NCBI RefSeq assembly: GCF_023821985.2
Contig: NZ_CP098805.1
Coordinates: forward strand, 5,695,001-5,759,000
Length of the DNA: 64,000 bases
Direction: 5' to 3'
From: Dyadobacter chenhuakuii
GTDB lineage: Bacteria > Bacteroidota > Bacteroidia > Cytophagales > Spirosomataceae
Part shown: piece by piece, positions 62,326-64,000 of the stretch
Layout: each line of letters starts with the position of its first letter
Position numbering within the stretch: position 1 is the first letter of the stretch
Position numbers and translations under genes: made by a program
The notes under the pieces: model-generated
Told to the model about the DNA's origin: nothing
The model's database searches: none
Seen by the model: the letters and a program-made list of their open reading frames with translations, nothing else

Positions 62326-63384
62326 ATGTTAACTTCCTCTATGGAACATGGTGATGTTAAAATTTTAAAGAAGAAGCCAATTTATCCCGTCAGCGCGGAG
62401 CTGCGGAAATATCTGCGATTTTACCAGCGCGATGCAAAGTTGCCGGTGGGCTATGTTGACCTGCTCAATTTTTATGAGTCTTTTCCGGTCATGGATAAAA
62501 ATGGCAAGGATACCCTGTGGGAAAGTCCGCTCTATCCACCTCATGAAATCGACCGGTTGCATAACGGCCTAAAAAAAGCTTACGCCATGCTGAAAGCATC
62601 AGGTAACCTGCGCATTGTTGAGCACAAATACATCGACCGCATTGATTATTGCAAATTCGGAAATTCCAATCCGTTTAGAATCAAGATTGTAAACCGGCTG
62701 AATGACATTTACGACTATTTTTATGTCAAGAAAGCAGACGCATCCAGGATTTATGGCCTGGAGCTGGAAGAAATTTTTTCTCCAAATCAGGTCAATTATC
62801 TGGTGGATGGCGATAGTCTGATCGAAGAGCACATTGCGGGCATTCCCGGTGATGAATTTGCCAGGACACGTTTACGCGAGCCCGATTATAACCCGATCCG
62901 GATTGCCAAAGAATTCGTGAAATTCAATGAACGCTGCATGATCACACTGCTTGGGGACATGCGTTCCTACAATTTCGTCATGCAAATCACCCCGGATTTC
63001 GACGATTTCCAGTTCCGTCTCCGCGCCATCGACTTTGACCAGCAATTTTATGAAGGCAACATCAAAGTGTATATGCCCCAGTTTTTCAAAGAAAACCGGC
63101 CATATGTGGAGCTCGCCATGGAATATCTGACCGATAAAACCGTGCTGCAATATCAGCAGGAAGAGCAATCGTCGATCATGTACCAGGCCCGAAGCGAAAG
63201 ATACCGGCTCAAAGAACTTCGCGACGTTTCGATCAAGGACAACATTTCAACCATCGACAACATTCACCAGCTTCGCGAAGGACTGTTCAAGCATTATTCA
63301 GACAATCAATATCATCGGTGTGAAAGCATGACCGACATTATTGAATTGAATATAAAGAATGTCATCCGGCAGGTGAATGCTTAG
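62326..63384 (+). CDS. Conserved protein with protein-kinase-like (APH-type) motifs, function unknown
   Basis: 352 residues (an ATG at 62341 could be the real start). No named family was recognised. A kinase-like order of motifs can be read: YFYVKKAD (K135/K136, beta-3 lysine), LELEEIF (alpha-C Glu region), LIEEHIAGIPG (hinge-like), LLGDMRSYNFVM (D211 and N216, the five-residue Asp-Asn spacing of the catalytic loop), and RAIDFDQQ (D236, metal-binding Asp as in DFG/IDFD). The His before the Asp is replaced by Leu-Gly. The C-terminal 100 residues are helical. It is cytoplasmic, divergent from mobA and about 130 bp before mnmA. Confidence 0.7.
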   Translation: MLTSSMEHGDVKILKKKPIYPVSAELRKYLRFYQRDAKLPVGYVDLLNFYESFPVMDKNGKDTLWESPLYPPHEIDRLHNGLKKAYAMLKASGNLRIVEHKYIDRIDYCKFGNSNPFRIKIVNRLNDIYDYFYVKKADASRIYGLELEEIFSPNQVNYLVDGDSLIEEHIAGIPGDEFARTRLREPDYNPIRIAKEFVKFNERCMITLLGDMRSYNFVMQITPDFDDFQFRLRAIDFDQQFYEGNIKVYMPQFFKENRPYVELAMEYLTDKTVLQYQQEEQSSIMYQARSERYRLKELRDVSIKDNISTIDNIHQLREGLFKHYSDNQYHRCESMTDIIELNIKNVIRQVNA

Positions 63385-63389
63385 CGAAA

Positions 63390-63422
63390 TTGCGGGCCTG
63401 CGGATTATAAATCTTACCTTTG
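63390..63422 (+). promoter_or_regulatory. mnmA promoter (Bacteroidota type)
   Basis: TTG at 63390-63392 and TACCTTTG at 63415-63422 are separated by 22 bp, inside the 17-23 range. The predicted transcript starts near 63429, about 87 nt before the mnmA ATG. Confidence 0.65.
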
Positions 63423-63515
63423 CATTTTATAAGGAACAAATGTTGGCTGAGTAGCTGTTAAAAAATTTCAACTTAAACAAAATCGGAAGGCATTCAACCT
63501 TCGCAGATTCCCGGA

Positions 63516-64000
63516 ATGAGCAAACACGGACGTATTTTGGTCGCCATGAGTGGCGGCATCGACAGCTCTCTTGCAGCTGTTATGTTACACGAACAAGGTT
63601 ACGAGGTCATCGGCATGACCATGAAAACCTGGGATTACGCCAGCAGCGGCGGCACCAAGAAAGAAACCGGCTGCTGCTCCCTTGATTCCATCAACGACGC
63701 ACGGACTATTGCTGTCGAATTGGGTTTCCCACATTACATCCTGGATATACGCGCTGAATTCGGCGATTATGTAATCGATCATTTTACAGGCGAATATCTG
63801 GAAGGCCGCACGCCTAATCCTTGTGTTTTGTGCAACACGCACATTAAATGGGATGCTTTGCTCAAACGGGCAGATCGCCTGGATTGCGAGCACATTGCAA
63901 CGGGACATTATGCCAATATGCAGTTCCATGACGGCCGTTACTATGTTTCCAAAGGCATTGACAGCTGGAAGGATCAAAGCTACGTGCTATGGGGTGTTTC
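63516..64000 (+). CDS. mnmA: tRNA-specific 2-thiouridylase MnmA (partial, 3' end cut by window edge)
   Basis: The first 161 residues, with no stop before the window end. The PP-loop SGGIDSS is at 12-18 (usual SGGVDSS), VIGMTMKTWDY follows, the first catalytic Cys is in NPCVLCNTHIKW, and GHYA and KDQSYVLWGV are present. It puts sulfur on U34 of Lys, Glu and Gln tRNAs. The ATG at 63516 (MSKHGRILVAMSGG) is a clear start. The second catalytic Cys lies outside the window. Confidence 0.95.
   Translation, partial: MSKHGRILVAMSGGIDSSLAAVMLHEQGYEVIGMTMKTWDYASSGGTKKETGCCSLDSINDARTIAVELGFPHYILDIRAEFGDYVIDHFTGEYLEGRTPNPCVLCNTHIKWDALLKRADRLDCEHIATGHYANMQFHDGRYYVSKGIDSWKDQSYVLWGV

Overview
The window looks like chromosomal DNA of a Bacteroidota bacterium, most likely order Cytophagales and close to Dyadobacter/Spirosomaceae (the genus is inference). 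The evidence is a FecI-type sigma factor, FecR, SusC and SusD set; a very large secreted protein with a type IX secretion (gliding-motility) C-terminal domain; many STN or carboxypeptidase-regulatory outer-membrane proteins; MenA; and promoters of the Bacteroidota form TTG-N17..22-TAnnTTTG (clearest before guaA and mnmA). Both window edges cut genes: a 2-oxoglutarate/Fe(II) oxygenase on the left and mnmA on the right.

Layout. 1-9.3 kb: partial oxygenase, then a glycan-utilisation-like locus (ECF sigma, anti-sigma, SusC, SusD). It faces a periplasmic sugar-phosphate-isomerase-like protein across a GC-rich palindromic repeat. 9.4-14.7 kb: a catalytic/non-catalytic M16 protease pair, a secreted endonuclease/exonuclease/phosphatase-family protein and a VRR-NUC nuclease. 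15-26 kb: pgk, a large outer-membrane beta-barrel receptor, a cold-shock gene, guaA, a tiny DUF1328 membrane protein, an M1 aminopeptidase and a DUF5686 protein. 26-33.6 kb: a FrnE-like DsbA protein, a nitroreductase divergent from an HxlR regulator with a clear operator candidate, then a mosaic region. That region reads as a tandem duplication with one end inside hxlR and the other inside fbaA; one unit carries asnB and the other two lipoproteins, one with a DUF6973-like motif.

33.7-43.5 kb: small membrane protein plus CBS/CorC protein, a subclass A2-like class A beta-lactamase, an orphan ABC ATPase, the giant T9SS cargo, DUF4920, a double SGNH hydrolase and menA. 43.5-53.1 kb: a DUF5618-like protein, glutathione peroxidase, argS, an unrecognised exported protein, pyrR, pth, a 606-bp A+T-rich gap ending in a strong terminator, a LamG/OmpA protein, an EamA transporter and PhzF. 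53.2-64 kb: trehalase, M28 peptidase, a SAM-I riboswitch upstream of metX, a glycerophosphodiesterase, a molybdenum-enzyme operon (mobA-fdhD-DUF7009-fdhF/ydeP), a conserved hypothetical with kinase-like motifs, and mnmA.

Most of the window is ordinary housekeeping or envelope biology. The best candidates for something new are the hxlR/fbaA duplication with different cargo in each unit, the kinase-like protein at 62.3 kb, twin hairpins with identical loops between fecR and susC, and the unexplained gap at 49.4-50.0 kb. No CRISPR array, tRNA, rRNA, prophage or intact insertion sequence was seen.
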